Source: Cellulomonas aerilata
GTDB lineage: Bacteria; Actinomycetota; Actinomycetes; Actinomycetales; Cellulomonadaceae
Length of the DNA stretch: 64,000 nt
Direction: 5' to 3'
NCBI RefSeq assembly: GCF_007991755.1
Contig: NZ_BJYY01000001.1
Coordinates: forward strand, 496,001-560,000
Shown here piece by piece: positions 40,699 through 49,508 of the stretch; the stretch's first letter is position 1, and each line of letters starts with the position of its first letter. Made by a program: the position numbers and the translations under genes. Under the pieces are notes generated by a model, which did no database searches, was not told the origin of the DNA, and worked only from the letters and a program-made list of their open reading frames with translations.

Positions 40699-42171
40699 CT
40701 ACGCGGGGCCGCTGTCGACCTGGTGGAGCCGGGGTCGGACCGGCCCGGCTGCCGGTCGCCTGGCCGCGGAGGCGTCCCGCGGCTTGCTGCTCAGCAGCAC
40801 CGCCTCGTGGAGGTCGGCGACCTCGGTGACCGCCATCGTGGCCGGCGCCTGGCCGGGCGCGAGCGACCCGCGCGGCACCATCGCCCGTACGAACCCCAGC
40901 CGGGCCGCCTCCTGCAGCCGCCGGGCGGCCCCGGTGACCGGCCGGATCTCCCCGGCGAGGCCCACCTCGCCCATGACGACCATGCCGGGCTTGAGCGGCA
41001 CGTTCTCCCGTGCGCTGACCGTCGCCAGGGCGACGGCGAGGTCCGCGGACGGCTCGACCACCCGGGCGCCGCCGACCGTGGAGACGTACACGTCGAACTC
41101 CGCCAGCCGCGCCCCGACCCGCTGCTGCAGCACCGCGAGCACCATCGCCAGGCGGCTGGAGTCCACGCCGCTGGTCGTCCGGCGGGGGTTGGCGAGCCCG
41201 CTCGTGGCCACGAGCGACTGGATCTCGGCGGCGAGCGGCCGGCGCCCCTCGAGGGTCACGGTCACGCAGGTGCCGGCCACGTGGTTCAGCGCCTGGGACA
41301 GGAACAGCCCGCTCGGGTCGGTCAGCCCGACGATGCCCGTCTCGGACAGGTCGAAGCAGCCGACCTCGTCCGTGGGTCCGTAGCGATTCTTGGTCGCCCG
41401 GACGAGCCGCAGGCGCGAGTGGCGCTCGCCCTCGAACTGGCACACCACGTCCACGAGGTGCTCGAGGGTGCGGGGGCCGGCGATGGACCCGTCCTTGGTC
41501 ACGTGGCCGACGAGGACCGTGGGGATGTCCCGCTCCTTGGCGACGGCGATGAGCGCCGCGGCGACCTCACGGACCTGCGAGACGCCCCCCGCCGTTCCGT
41601 CCACCTGCGCCGACGCGATGGTCTGCACCGAGTCGACGACCAGCATGTCGGGGGCGACCTGGTCGACGTGCCCGAGCACCGTGCCGAGGTCGGTCTCGGC
41701 TGCGAGCAGCAGGTTCGGGTCGACCGCCCGGATCCGCTCCGCGCGCAGCCGCACCTGACCGGCCGACTCCTCCCCGGTGACGTACAGGACCCGCCGTCCA
41801 CCGCGGGCGGCCCGCGCCGCCACGTCGAGCAGGAGGGTGGACTTGCCGACCCCCGGCTCACCCGCGAGCAGGACGACCGCGCCCGGGACGAGCCCGCCGC
41901 CGAGCACCCGGTCGAGCTCCTCGACGCCGGTCGGCCGAGCCCGGGCCAGCTCCACGTCGATCTCGCCGATGGGCAGCGCCGGGGTGCGCGCGGCGGTGGT
42001 GGCCGTCCGCGGTGCGCCGCCACCCGGGCCGGCCTCCTCGGCGACGCTGCCCCACGCCTGGCACTCCCCGCAGCGGCCCACCCACTTGGACGTGGTCCAG
42101 CCGCACTCGGCGCACCGGTACCCGGGTCGGGGGGTGCGGTCGGTGCGCCGGGTGCTCGCGGGGGAAGCCAT
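40699..42171 (-). CDS. radA: DNA repair protein RadA
   Basis: A 490-residue RecA-like branch-migration ATPase. An N-terminal C4 zinc finger (CAECGWTTSKWVGRCGEC), Walker A GEPGVGKSTLL, the RadA-specific KNRYG motif (KNRFG in most species) and a C-terminal Lon-like domain are present. The ATG at 42171 begins MASPASTRR; an in-frame ATG at 42201 would add ten residues, and neither has a clear ribosome-binding site. RadA helps process recombination intermediates and is coupled to disA. Confidence 0.95.
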   Translation of the reverse strand: MASPASTRRTDRTPRPGYRCAECGWTTSKWVGRCGECQAWGSVAEEAGPGGGAPRTATTAARTPALPIGEIDVELARARPTGVEELDRVLGGGLVPGAVVLLAGEPGVGKSTLLLDVAARAARGGRRVLYVTGEESAGQVRLRAERIRAVDPNLLLAAETDLGTVLGHVDQVAPDMLVVDSVQTIASAQVDGTAGGVSQVREVAAALIAVAKERDIPTVLVGHVTKDGSIAGPRTLEHLVDVVCQFEGERHSRLRLVRATKNRYGPTDEVGCFDLSETGIVGLTDPSGLFLSQALNHVAGTCVTVTLEGRRPLAAEIQSLVATSGLANPRRTTSGVDSSRLAMVLAVLQQRVGARLAEFDVYVSTVGGARVVEPSADLAVALATVSARENVPLKPGMVVMGEVGLAGEIRPVTGAARRLQEAARLGFVRAMVPRGSLAPGQAPATMAVTEVADLHEAVLLSSKPRDASAARRPAAGPVRPRLHQVDSGPA

Positions 42172-42297
42172 GGCGCCGACGGTAGCCGCCGCGTCCGACA
42201 TGGCCGCGGAGGGTGCACAGCTGCGGTGCACGGGGTGCGTAGGCTCGCGCCGATGTGGACCGGGCGCGAGCACCCCGGCACACCCGGGAGGGGAGCG

Positions 42298-43062
42298 ATG
42301 AGCAAGGCCAGGGGCGGTCCCGGCGGCTCCGCCGCGGCGGGGGCCGGCGACGGCGCCGCCATCCCGGACCCCACGACCCCGGACCCCGTGACCGGGGACC
42401 CCACGACCCGGGGGTCCGCCACCCCGGACCGCTCCGCCCCGGACGCCGCCGCAGCCACCCCCGGGCCGCCGCGCCGTCGGCGCCGCCGCGTGCTGCTCGC
42501 CGTCCTCGCCGGCGTTCTCGTCGTCGTGGGTGGGACGGCCCTGGCGCTCGGCCTGCTGGACGGTGACCGGGAGCCGGGAGCGGTCGCGCCCGAGACGGTC
42601 GTCCTGCCGTCGCCGACGCCGACGATCGCGCCCGTCGAGCGCGCGCCGGTGAGCCCGTTCGCGGACTCCCTGCCGAGCTCGGTCCTCGGGTACGCGCTGA
42701 CGTCGCTCGTCGAGGAGCCGGCCCTGCTCGCGGCCGGGGCGCTCGAGGGGTACCGCCTGGACTACTCCGACGGCGCGGCCGGCACGGTCACCGTCACCGC
42801 CGGGCAGTGGGAGTCCGACGCCGACGCCGCGACCGCGCTCGCGGCGGCGACCACCGCCGCCGGTGCGACCGCGGTCCCGGTGACCGACGGCGGGCCGACG
42901 TCGGGCGAGGTGCAGGTGGGCGGCGCCGTCGTCGGGGGCTGGACGCTGACCCAGGCCGCGGACGGCAGCGGGACGGTCACGTGGTCCAACGGCACGGTGG
43001 TGCTGCAGGCGACCGGTCCGGCCGACGTCGTCCGGGACGTCTACGCCGCCTACCCGTACTGA
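42298..43062 (+). CDS. Membrane-anchored protein of unknown function
   Basis: A 254-residue protein with a disordered Pro/Ala/Asp-rich N-terminus containing repeated D-P-T-T-P-D blocks (1-58), a basic stop R-R-R-R-R-R, one membrane helix (about 63-85), and an extracellular part (about 95-254) of alternating strands without a recognised family. The ATG at 42298 follows GGGAGGGGAGCG. TAGGCT at about 42240-42245 is a candidate -10, and an in-frame ATG at 42253 would add 15 residues. Divergent from radA. Function unknown. Confidence 0.7.
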   Translation: MSKARGGPGGSAAAGAGDGAAIPDPTTPDPVTGDPTTRGSATPDRSAPDAAAATPGPPRRRRRRVLLAVLAGVLVVVGGTALALGLLDGDREPGAVAPETVVLPSPTPTIAPVERAPVSPFADSLPSSVLGYALTSLVEEPALLAAGALEGYRLDYSDGAAGTVTVTAGQWESDADAATALAAATTAAGATAVPVTDGGPTSGEVQVGGAVVGGWTLTQAADGSGTVTWSNGTVVLQATGPADVVRDVYAAYPY

Positions 43063-43188
43063 CGCTCGCTCACTGACCCTCGTGTACCGACCCACGCCGC
43101 AGCGCCGCCCAGGACCCGGGCCGCACCTAGTCTGGGCCCGCACGTCGCGCCCGCCCGGGCGTGGGCGGCGCGCGGTGGGAGGGACGAG

Positions 43189-44007
43189 ATGGACGACGTG
43201 ACGACACCCCGGCTGGCCGTGCTCGGCGGCGGGGTCATGGGTGAGACGGTCGTGTCCGCTGCGCTGCGCGCCGGGTGGACGGACGAGGACGTCCGGGTGA
43301 CCGAGCGCTCGGCGGTCCGCGCCAACGAGCTGTCCGAGCGCTACGGCGTGCGGGCCGCGGACGGCAACGCGAAGGTCGCCCGCTGGGCGGACGTGGTCCT
43401 GGTCGCGCTGAAGCCGCACGACGTCGCCGGCGTGCTCGGGGAGATCCGCGACGTGCTGCGGCCCGGCACCCTGGTCGTCTCCGTCGCCGCGGGCCTGACA
43501 TGCGCGTTCTACGAGGCGCGGCTGCCGGACGGCACGCCGGTCGTCCGCGTCATGCCCAACACCCCGGCGGTCATCGGTCGGGGCGCCAGCGCGATCAGCG
43601 CCGGTACCCACGCGGGCGAGGAGCACCTCGCGGTCACCGAGCGGGTCCTGGCCCGCACCGGCCTGGTGGTCCGCGCACCGGAGAAGGACCTGGACGCGGT
43701 CACCGCCATCTCCGGCTCCGGCCCTGCGTACGTGTTCTACGTGATCGACGCGATGGCCGAGGCCGGGGTGCTGCTGGGCCTGACCCGGGACCGGGCGCGC
43801 GAGCTCGCGGTCGCCACCGTGCTCGGCTCGGCGGCGATGGTCCAGGAGACCGGCGAGCACCCGGTCGTCCTGCGGGAGCGGGTGTCGTCCCCGGGTGGCA
43901 CCACGGTCGCCGGCGTCCGCGAGCTCGACGCCCATGGCGTGCGGGCGGCGTTCATCGCCGCCGCAGAGGCGGCCCGGGACCGGTCCGTCGAGCTCGGCGC
44001 CCAGTAG
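43189..44007 (+). CDS. proC: Pyrroline-5-carboxylate reductase
   Basis: A 272-residue enzyme of the usual ProC length. The Rossmann start LAVLGGGVMGETVVSAAL, RVMPNTPAVIGRGAS, and the P5CR signature in the C-terminal helices (VTAISGSGPAYVFYVIDAMA with the following LGLTRDRARELA, then SSPGGTTVAGVREL) are all present. It reduces pyrroline-5-carboxylate to proline with NAD(P)H. The ATG follows GGGAGGGACGAG. TAGTCT near 43128-43133 is a -10 candidate. The LacI gene begins 5 nt after its stop. Confidence 0.96.
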   Translation: MDDVTTPRLAVLGGGVMGETVVSAALRAGWTDEDVRVTERSAVRANELSERYGVRAADGNAKVARWADVVLVALKPHDVAGVLGEIRDVLRPGTLVVSVAAGLTCAFYEARLPDGTPVVRVMPNTPAVIGRGASAISAGTHAGEEHLAVTERVLARTGLVVRAPEKDLDAVTAISGSGPAYVFYVIDAMAEAGVLLGLTRDRARELAVATVLGSAAMVQETGEHPVVLRERVSSPGGTTVAGVRELDAHGVRAAFIAAAEAARDRSVELGAQ

Positions 44008-44012
44008 CCGGC

Positions 44013-45116
44013 ATGTCCACGCCCGTCGCCCCGCGCCCCGCCGCCGACCCTCCCGCCCGCTCGTCCGACCTGGCGGCCGTCCGCCCGTCGGTCCGCCCGC
44101 CCGTCCGCCCGTCCGCCCGCCCACCGGCGATGAGCGACGTCGCCGCGGTCGCCGGCGTCTCGCACCAGACGGTGTCCCGGGTGCTCAACGACCACCCGTC
44201 CGTCCGGGAGGAGACGCGCCAGCGGGTGCTGGACGCGATCGAGGCCACCGGGTACCGGCGCAACACGGCTGCGCGTGCCCTGGTGACGCGGCGGACGGGG
44301 ACGATCGGCGTCGTCACGTCCGGGTCCGCGCTGTTCGGGCCGACCAGCACGCTCATCGCGATCGAGAACGCGGCACGGGACGCGGGCCGGTTCGTCAGCG
44401 TCGCGACGGTCGCCCGGTGGCAGGCCGAGGCGATGCGCCGCGCGCTGGAGCATTTCCTGGACCAGGGCGTCGACGGGGTCGTGGTCGTGGCGGGGCACGA
44501 TGACGCCGTCGACGCCGTCCGCCGGTTCGCCTCGGCGGTGCCGGTCGTCATGGTCGGGCCGCCGGTGCTGCCCGGGCCGGGACCGCGCACGGTCGCCGTC
44601 GACCAGTACGCCGGCGCCCGGGCGGCGGTGCGGCACCTGCTCGACCTGGGCCACACCGGCGTGGTCCACGTCGCCGGTCCGGCGCACTGGCTGGACGCGC
44701 GCCGTCGGGTCAGCGGCTGGGAGGACGAGCTGCGGTCCGCGGGCGTCGAGCCGGGTCCGGCGCTGCCGGCGGACTGGAGCGCGGACAGCGGCTACCGGGC
44801 GGGCCGGCGGCTGCTGGCCGACGGGCTGCCGACCGCGGTCTTCGCCGCGAACGACCAGCTGGCCCTGGGCCTGCTGCACGCCTTCGCCGAGGCGGGGGTG
44901 CGGGTCCCCGGGGACGTCTCGGTGGTCGGCTTCGACGACGTCGACGGCGCCGCCCACTTCGTCCCGCCGCTGACCACCGTCCGGCAGGACTTCCGCGAGC
45001 TCGGCGCCCGGTGCCTCGCCGTGCTGCTCGACCTCATCGACGGGGGCGACCCCCATCCGGACACGGTCGCGCCCCGGCTCGTGGTCCGGGAGAGCTCCGG
45101 GCCGCCGCACGGCTGA
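44013..45116 (+). CDS. LacI-family regulator, probable arabinose/arabinan repressor
   Basis: A 367-residue LacI/GalR repressor. Residues 1-39 form a Pro/Arg/Ala-rich extension encoded partly by GTCCGCCC repeats. The HTH follows (MSDVAAVAGVSHQTVSRVLN, about 40-59), with a normal hinge (YRRNTAARAL) and effector domain (about 97-360). An internal ATG at 44130 would remove the extension but start inside the HTH. It stands directly before araBDA, and two matching operators in front of araB and of the ABC transporter are the obvious targets. The inducer is probably arabinose or a derivative (inference). Confidence 0.85.
   Translation: MSTPVAPRPAADPPARSSDLAAVRPSVRPPVRPSARPPAMSDVAAVAGVSHQTVSRVLNDHPSVREETRQRVLDAIEATGYRRNTAARALVTRRTGTIGVVTSGSALFGPTSTLIAIENAARDAGRFVSVATVARWQAEAMRRALEHFLDQGVDGVVVVAGHDDAVDAVRRFASAVPVVMVGPPVLPGPGPRTVAVDQYAGARAAVRHLLDLGHTGVVHVAGPAHWLDARRRVSGWEDELRSAGVEPGPALPADWSADSGYRAGRRLLADGLPTAVFAANDQLALGLLHAFAEAGVRVPGDVSVVGFDDVDGAAHFVPPLTTVRQDFRELGARCLAVLLDLIDGGDPHPDTVAPRLVVRESSGPPHG
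44079..44118. repeat. Short tandem-like repeat GTCCGCCC, four copies
   Basis: Copies at 44079-44086, 44091-44098, 44103-44110 and 44111-44118, the last two directly adjacent. They lie inside the 5' coding part of the LacI regulator. The 8-bp unit is not a multiple of three, so loss or gain of one unit would shift the frame upstream of the HTH. Confidence 0.7.
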
Positions 45117-45126
45117 TCGTCGGCGC

Positions 45127-45155
45127 TTGGACGACGCTGGTGTGAGCGCTAACAT
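45127..45155 (+). promoter_or_regulatory. araB promoter with overlapping LacI operator
   Basis: -35 TTGGAC (45127-45132), 17-bp spacer, -10 TAACAT (45150-45155). The operator TGTGAGCGCTAACA (45141-45154) covers the -10 box and matches the LacI-type TGTnAGCGCTnACA form. A repressor bound here would block RNA polymerase. The same arrangement occurs at 49390. Confidence 0.82.
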
Positions 45156-45242
45156 CGTCGTGCCCCGCCGGTGACCGCCGGGGCGCACCCGTCGGTCGCG
45201 CCGCCGCGACCGGGTGCCCACCCCGACACGGACGGGAGCGAC

Positions 45243-46895
45243 ATGGCCGTCGACACCCCGGGCAGCGACCCGAGCGCGACCCCGCCCTCGGTCACCTCCT
45301 CCTCGACCGCGACTCCGTCGTGGGCGATCGACCGGGGCGACACCGCCCTCGGGATCGAGCTCGGCTCGACCCGCATCAAGGCATGCCTGGTGGGGCCGCG
45401 CGGCACGGTCCTGGCCACCGGGAGCCACGACTGGGAGAACGCGCTCGTCGACGGCACGTGGACCTATGCGGTGGACGCGGTCTGGGCCGGCTTGCGGGCT
45501 TGCGTCGCCTCGCTCCTGGACGACGCCGAGCGCCGGCACGGCCTGCGCCCCACGACGGTCGGCGCCCTCGGCGTGTCCGCGATGATGCACGGCTACGTCG
45601 CCCTGGACGGTGACGGCGAGCTGCTCGTGCCGTTCCGCACCTGGCGCAACACGAGCACGGGGCGCGCGGCGAGCGAGCTCACCGAGCTGTTCGGGCAGAA
45701 CATCCCGCTGCGCTGGTCGATCGCGCACCTCTACCAGGCGATCCTCGACGACGAGCCGCACGTCCCGCAGGTCCGGACGCTGACGACGCTGGCCGGCTAC
45801 GTCCACCGGCGGCTGACCGGCCGCGACGTCCTCGGCGTCGGGGACGCGTCCGGCGTCGTCCCGATCGACCCGGCGACCAGGGACTACGACGCCCGCCTGC
45901 TCGCCCGGTTCGACGAGCACGTGGCCGCGCGCCGCCCGGGGTTCCGGCTCCGGGACCTCCTCCCCGAGGTCCTCGTCGCGGGGACGGGGGCCGGCACGCT
46001 GACCGCGGAGGGCGCGGCCCTGCTCGACCCGTCCGGCACGCTGCAGGCCGGCGTCCCGCTGTGCCCGCCGGAGGGCGACGCCGGGACCGGCATGGTGGCG
46101 ACCGACGCGGTCGCGCCCCGGACCGGCAACGTCAGCGTCGGCACGTCGATCTTCGCGATGGTCGTGCTCGAGCGGCCGCTGGAGCGCGTGCACCACGAGC
46201 TGGACCTCGTCACGACCCCGGCCGGCGACCCCGTGGCGATGGTGCACTGCAACAACGGCGCCAGCGAGCTCGGTGCGTGGGCGGAGGTGTTCGGCCGGTT
46301 CGCCGCCGCCCTGGGGCACCCGACCGACCCGGACGCCGTCTTCGGCACGCTGCTGCGCGAGGCGCTGGACGGCGAGGCCGACGGCGGCGGCCTGCTCGCC
46401 TACAACTACCTGGCGGGCGAGCCCATCACCGGGCTCGACCAGGGCCGCCCGCTCGTGGTGCGCACCCCGGGCAGCCGGCTCACGCTCGCGAACCTCGTGC
46501 GCGCGCAGGTGCTCGGCGCGTTCGCCACCCTCAGCCTGGGCATGCGGGTCCTGGAGGAGGAGGGCGTCGAGGTCGACACGCTGTTCGCCCACGGCGGCCT
46601 GTTCCGGACCGCGGGCGTCGCCCAGCGGCTCCTCGCCGCGGCGGTCCGCGCCCCGGTCGGCGTCTCCCGCACGGCGAGCGAGGGCGGACCGTGGGGGATG
46701 GCCCTGCTCGCGTCCTACCTCTGCGCGGCGAGCGAGCAGGACCTGGGCACCTACCTGCGCACCGCGGTGTTCGCCGAGGCCTCCGTCGATGTCGTCGAGC
46801 CCGACCGCGGCGACGTCGAGGGGTTCGCGACGTTCCGCGAGCGCTTCGTCGCCGGGCTGCCGATCGAGCGCGCCGCCGCCGCGATCGACCTCTGA
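45243..46895 (+). CDS. araB: FGGY-family L-ribulokinase
   Basis: A 550-residue sugar kinase. After a disordered Ser/Thr/Pro-rich N-terminus (1-27) the ATP-binding start LGIELGSTRIKACLVG appears, then SAMMHGYVALDGDGELLVPFRTWRNTST (spread over about 116-142) and, near the C-terminus, LFAHGGLFRTAGVAQRLLAAA. Downstream araD and araA show it to be L-ribulokinase, although it belongs to the actinobacterial subgroup that is close to xylulokinase. I chose the ATG at 45243 with GGGAGCG upstream; a GTG at 45171 is in frame but would add a low-complexity tail. Confidence 0.87.
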   Translation: MAVDTPGSDPSATPPSVTSSSTATPSWAIDRGDTALGIELGSTRIKACLVGPRGTVLATGSHDWENALVDGTWTYAVDAVWAGLRACVASLLDDAERRHGLRPTTVGALGVSAMMHGYVALDGDGELLVPFRTWRNTSTGRAASELTELFGQNIPLRWSIAHLYQAILDDEPHVPQVRTLTTLAGYVHRRLTGRDVLGVGDASGVVPIDPATRDYDARLLARFDEHVAARRPGFRLRDLLPEVLVAGTGAGTLTAEGAALLDPSGTLQAGVPLCPPEGDAGTGMVATDAVAPRTGNVSVGTSIFAMVVLERPLERVHHELDLVTTPAGDPVAMVHCNNGASELGAWAEVFGRFAAALGHPTDPDAVFGTLLREALDGEADGGGLLAYNYLAGEPITGLDQGRPLVVRTPGSRLTLANLVRAQVLGAFATLSLGMRVLEEEGVEVDTLFAHGGLFRTAGVAQRLLAAAVRAPVGVSRTASEGGPWGMALLASYLCAASEQDLGTYLRTAVFAEASVDVVEPDRGDVEGFATFRERFVAGLPIERAAAAIDL

Positions 46896-46938
46896 GCACG
46901 ACCACCGACATGACCGTCACCCAGGCAGGAGACCGCCC

Positions 46939-47658
46939 ATGACCGCCCAGACGCTGGACGCGTACGGCAGCGAGGTCCGCGACGCCGTCGCGCGCACCCG
47001 TGACGTCGTCGCCGCCCTGCACGCCGAGCTGCCCCGCTGGGGGCTGGTGGTGTGGACGGCCGGGAACGTGTCCCAGCGCGTCGTCGTCGACCCCGCCGCC
47101 GGGCCCGGGCCGGACGACCTGCTCGTCATCAAGCCGTCCGGCGTGACGTACGACGACCTCACCGCCGCCGCGATGGTCGTGTGCGACCTGGACGGTGGGC
47201 TGGTGGACGGCGAGGGGTCGCCGTCGTCCGACACCGCGGCGCACGCGTACGTCTACCGGCACATGCCGAGGGTCGGCGGCGTGGTGCACACGCACTCCAC
47301 CTACGCGACGGCGTGGGCGGCTCGCGGCGAGGAGGTCCCGTGCGTGCTGACGATGATGGCCGACGAGTTCGGCGGCCCCATCCCGGTCGGCCCGTTCGCG
47401 CTCATCGGGGACGACTCCATCGGTCGCGGCATCGTCGAGACGCTGCAGGGCAGCCGGTCGCCGGCCGTGCTCATGCGCAACCACGGCCCGTTCACCATCG
47501 GCAAGGACGCCCGGGCCGCGGTCAAGGCCGCCGTGATGGCGGAGGAGGTGGCGCGCACGGTGCACGTCGCCCGCCAGCTCGGCGAGCCGCTGGCGATCGC
47601 GCAGTCCGACGTCGACTCCCTGTACGAGCGCTACCAGAACGTCTACGGCCAGGCCTGA
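46939..47658 (+). CDS. araD: L-ribulose-5-phosphate 4-epimerase
   Basis: A 239-residue class II aldolase-like epimerase. Zinc ligands His-x-His in [16 protein letters not shown] and the later [13 protein letters not shown] are present, with GNVSQRVV and [10 protein letters not shown] forming the phosphate-binding part. It converts L-ribulose-5-phosphate to D-xylulose-5-phosphate, which enters the pentose phosphate pathway. The ATG follows CAGGAGA. It sits 43 bp behind araB and before araA in the same direction. Length is normal. Confidence 0.95.
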   Translation: MTAQTLDAYGSEVRDAVARTRDVVAALHAELPRWGLVVWTAGNVSQRVVVDPAAGPGPDDLLVIKPSGVTYDDLTAAAMVVCDLDGGLVDGEGSPSSDTAAHAYVYRHMPRVGGVVHTHSTYATAWAARGEEVPCVLTMMADEFGGPIPVGPFALIGDDSIGRGIVETLQGSRSPAVLMRNHGPFTIGKDARAAVKAAVMAEEVARTVHVARQLGEPLAIAQSDVDSLYERYQNVYGQA

Positions 47659-47738
47659 GCCTGCCCCGTCGGACCACCCCACCCGCGCCCGTCCACCCAG
47701 CCAGCCCGCCCGCCCCGCCCGCCCAGCCAGGAGCACCC

Positions 47739-49247
47739 ATGACCAAGCCCTACGCCGACCGCGAGATCTGGTTCCTCACCGGCAGCCAGGACCTGTACGG
47801 CGAGGAGACCCTGCGCCAGGTCGCCGAGCAGTCCCAGGCGATCGCCCGCGCGCTCGGCGAGTCCGACGAGGTCCCGGTCGAGGTCGTGTGGAAGCCGGTG
47901 CTGAAGAGCTCGGACGCGATCCGCCGCCTCGCGCTGGAGGCCAACGCCGACGACCGGTGCCTGGGCGTCGTCGCGTGGATGCACACGTTCTCGCCGGCGA
48001 AGATGTGGATCGCGGGGCTCGACGCCCTGCGCGTGCCGCTGCTGCACCTGCACACGCAGGCGAACGTGGAGCTGCCGTGGGCGGAGATCGACTTCGACTT
48101 CATGAACCTCAACCAGGCCGCGCACGGCGACCGGGAGTTCGGCTACATCCAGACCCGGCTCGGCGTCGCCCGCAAGACCGTGGCGGGTCACGTGTCGAAC
48201 CCGGCGGTGCGCTCGCGCGTCGGCACCTGGGTGCGCGCCGCCGCCGGGTGGAAGGCCACCCACGAGCTGCGCCTGGCGCGCTTCGGCGACAACATGCGCA
48301 ACGTCGCGGTCACCGAGGGCGACAAGACCGAGGCGCAGCTGCGGTTCGGCGTCGAGGTGAGCACCTGGGGCGTCAACGACCTCGTCGAGATGGTCGACGC
48401 CGTCGCCGACTCCGAGGTGGACGCGCTGGTCGCCCAGTACGAGGAGCTGTACGACGTCGTCCCCGAGCTGCGGTCCGGCGGCGAGCGGCACGAGTCGCTG
48501 CGCTACGGCGCGCGGCAGGAGGCCGGGCTGCGCACCTTCCTGGAGGGGCTGGGGGCCCGGGCGTTCACGACGAACTTCGAGGACCTCGGCGGCCTGCGTC
48601 AGCTGCCCGGCCTGGCGGTGCAGCGCCTGATGGCTCAGGGGTACGGGTTCGGCGCCGAGGGGGACTGGAAGACCGCGATCCTCGTCCGCGCCGCAAAGGT
48701 CATGGGGCAGGGGCTGGCCGGAGGCGCCTCGCTGATGGAGGACTACACCTACGACCTGGTGCCCGGCGAGGAGAAGATCCTCGGGGCCCACATGCTCGAG
48801 ATCTGCCCGACGCTGACCACCGCGCGGCCTTCGCTCCAGGTGCACCCGCTGGGCATCGGCGGCCGCGAGGACCCCGTCCGCCTGGTCTTCGACACCGACG
48901 CCGGCCCCGGCGTGGTGGTCGCGATGGCGGACATGCGCGACCGGTTCCGGCTCACCGCGAACGTGGTCGACGTCGTCCCGCCGGACGCCGACCTGCCGAA
49001 CCTGCCCGTCGCGCGTGCGGTGTGGAAGCCGCGCCCGGACTTCACCACGTCCGCGGAGGCGTGGCTGACGGCCGGCGGTGCGCACCACACCGTGCTCACC
49101 ACCCAGGTCGGCGTCGAGGTGTTCGAGGACTTCGCCGAGATCGCCCGCACCGAGCTGCTGGTCATCGACGAGGAGACCACCCGCCGGTCGTTCGCACGGG
49201 AGGTCCGCACCAACCAGGCGTACTACCGGCTCGCGCAGAGGCTGTAG
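47739..49247 (+). CDS. araA: L-arabinose isomerase
   Basis: A 502-residue isomerase matching the family length. [17 protein letters not shown] marks the N-terminus; catalytic and Mn-binding segments include [42 protein letters not shown] and [14 protein letters not shown]. It converts L-arabinose to L-ribulose, the first intracellular step. The ATG follows CCAGGAGC. The 80-bp gap before it is a C-rich low-complexity run of CCGCC and CCAGC blocks. A strong hairpin follows the stop, closing the araBDA operon. Confidence 0.96.
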   Translation: MTKPYADREIWFLTGSQDLYGEETLRQVAEQSQAIARALGESDEVPVEVVWKPVLKSSDAIRRLALEANADDRCLGVVAWMHTFSPAKMWIAGLDALRVPLLHLHTQANVELPWAEIDFDFMNLNQAAHGDREFGYIQTRLGVARKTVAGHVSNPAVRSRVGTWVRAAAGWKATHELRLARFGDNMRNVAVTEGDKTEAQLRFGVEVSTWGVNDLVEMVDAVADSEVDALVAQYEELYDVVPELRSGGERHESLRYGARQEAGLRTFLEGLGARAFTTNFEDLGGLRQLPGLAVQRLMAQGYGFGAEGDWKTAILVRAAKVMGQGLAGGASLMEDYTYDLVPGEEKILGAHMLEICPTLTTARPSLQVHPLGIGGREDPVRLVFDTDAGPGVVVAMADMRDRFRLTANVVDVVPPDADLPNLPVARAVWKPRPDFTTSAEAWLTAGGAHHTVLTTQVGVEVFEDFAEIARTELLVIDEETTRRSFAREVRTNQAYYRLAQRL

Positions 49248-49285
49248 GCGGGGTCGGCCCCCTGGTTCCCCGCCCGCACGGACGA

Positions 49286-49317
49286 CGGACCCGGACCGCT
49301 GCGGCGGTCCGGGTCCG
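49286..49317 (+). terminator. Terminator of araBDA
   Basis: A 14-bp perfect stem (49286-49299 with 49304-49317) and a 4-nt loop, 39 bp after the araA stop. It separates araBDA from the transporter operon, which has its own promoter. Confidence 0.82.
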
Positions 49318-49389
49318 ACGTGCGTCCGGCGTGGGGGGCAGCCCCGACGGTGGCCGCCCGCGGCGTTACGAAGCCGTGACCCAGAGGGG

Positions 49390-49418
49390 TTGGACCCCAC
49401 CTATGTGAGCGTTAACAT
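49390..49418 (+). promoter_or_regulatory. Transporter promoter with overlapping LacI operator
   Basis: -35 TTGGAC (49390-49395), 17-bp spacer, -10 TAACAT (49413-49418). The operator TGTGAGCGTTAACA (49404-49417) overlaps the -10 and differs by one base from the araB operator. It ties the transporter genes to the same repressor. Confidence 0.82.
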
Positions 49419-49508
49419 GACCGCAGCGGGTCGCAGAAGACACCGCGCTGCCGTGCGCACCGGGTCATCGATGAACCAGCCGGCAGACGCGTCTCGAGGA
49501 GGAGAAGC

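Noticed and set aside
47660-47735. C-rich repeat before araA as a possible CRISPR or mobile-element trace
   Set aside because: It is irregular low-complexity sequence (CCGCC and CCAGC blocks) with no spacers, no terminal repeats and no associated genes.
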